From: Euzebyaceae bacterium
GTDB lineage: Bacteria > Actinomycetota > Nitriliruptoria > Euzebyales > Egibacteraceae
NCBI GenBank assembly: GCA_013696915.1
Contig: JACCXR010000316.1
Location: forward strand, 1-14,847
Direction: 5' to 3'
DNA: 14,847 nucleotides
The position numbers and the translations under genes are program-made. Position 1 is the stretch's first letter. Every line of letters starts with the position of its first letter. Below, piece after piece: positions 14,452 to 14,847 of this stretch. The notes beneath the pieces were generated by a model that was not told the origin of the DNA, ran no database searches, and saw only the letters and a program-made list of their open reading frames with translations.

Positions 14452-14847
14452 TCAGGCGTTGCCGGTGGAGAGGTGCCGGTGGAGTTGTGGGATCGCCATC
14501 TCCACCCTCCCCCGCGCCAGGCGTCGAGGAGCCCGTGGCGGTCGACCAGCGCCTGCTGTGTCGAGGCCCATCGCTCCACGGGCTCACCCAGCCGCCCGGC
14601 GACGGCGCCGCTGGTCCGTTCGCCGGGCGGGAGACTGGCGACCGCGACCATGTACCGGCGCTGGCGATCGGTGAGCGCACGCAGGCGATCGTCGAGGAGC
14701 TACGGGTAGCCACCCACCGCGTCGACGGTGACGGCCACCTGCGCGGCGGCCGGCCGGCGTCGGCCAGATCGTCCACGGACCACATCACGTCGCGGCTGTG
14801 CTCGCGATGTTCTGGCTGCTCCTGGGCTGGCCTTCACGTCGCGGCCA
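14452..14847 (-). pseudogene. Decayed C-terminal remnant of an AAA ATPase with winged-helix domain (runs off the right edge)
   Basis: On the minus strand, LTDRQRRYMVAVASLPPGER followed by TSGAVAGRLGEPVERW, then STQQALVDRHGLLDAWRG (14675 down to about 14515), matches the winged-helix C-terminus of bacterial AAA ATPases related to the Orc1/Cdc6-like group (family pattern: LTxRERxYLxAMAxLGxGPxxSGDVA, then a call for a new recognition helix and KGLI). Upstream, VAVTVDAVGGYP (about 14735-14703) recalls the GGYPYFLQ box of the same family, but the next codon is TAG (14702-14700) and the roughly 40 residues expected before LTDRQ are missing. Downstream, the expected ending continues in another frame as RVEMAIPQLHRHL to TGA 14454-14452; one extra base in the run of five C on the plus strand (14509-14513) would restore it. 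Three lesions indicate a pseudogene. Family assignment is from memory of the pattern. Confidence 0.5.

Noticed and set aside
1..14847. CRISPR array, insertion sequence, integrase or defence system
   Set aside because: No spaced direct repeats, transposase or recombinase motifs, or terminal repeats were seen in any frame.

Overview
The window is very GC-rich. It uses many GTG starts, 4-nt ATGA/GTGA overlaps, and carries an actinobacterial-type cytochrome bcc set (diheme cytochrome c with a C-terminal anchor, Rieske protein with an extended membrane N-terminus, cytochrome b with a QPDW motif). A high-GC actinobacterium is the best reading. I cannot name the family or genus.

Layout. (1) 2-1123, minus strand: a lipoprotein serpin, cut by the left edge just before its reactive-centre loop. 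(2) 1124-1539: divergent intergenic region with a doubtful small ORF and a promoter-like element. (3) 1540-9785, plus strand: one tightly packed respiratory cluster: qcrC-like diheme cytochrome c, Rieske qcrA, cytochrome b qcrB, CoxII fused to cytochrome c, CoxI (with two extra C-terminal helices), CoxIII, a small four-helix membrane protein, and a CtaG assembly factor fused to a second CoxII-type cytochrome c domain. Most junctions are overlaps or gaps of a few bases. The exception is 167 bp before coxII, which holds a 33-codon upstream ORF in the same frame. (4) 9782-9823: a perfect inverted repeat between convergent genes, probably a bidirectional terminator. (5) 9820-11130, minus strand: type II NADH:quinone dehydrogenase. 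(6) 11251-14189, plus strand: an SDR oxidoreductase with a hydrophobic C-terminal tail, then a GH15 glucoamylase/trehalase-like hydrolase. (7) 14190-14847: no intact gene, but the minus strand holds what looks like the decayed C-terminus of an AAA ATPase with a winged-helix domain.

Together the genes could encode a complete short aerobic chain: NDH-2 reduces quinone, the bcc complex oxidises quinol and passes electrons through its diheme subunit to the haem c and CuA of CoxII, and CoxI reduces oxygen. The most unusual points are a glutamine in place of the K-channel lysine of CoxI, the CtaG-cytochrome c fusion with an internal lipobox-like segment, and the in-frame upstream ORF before coxII. 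I found no CRISPR array, tRNA, rRNA, insertion sequence or recognisable defence system.
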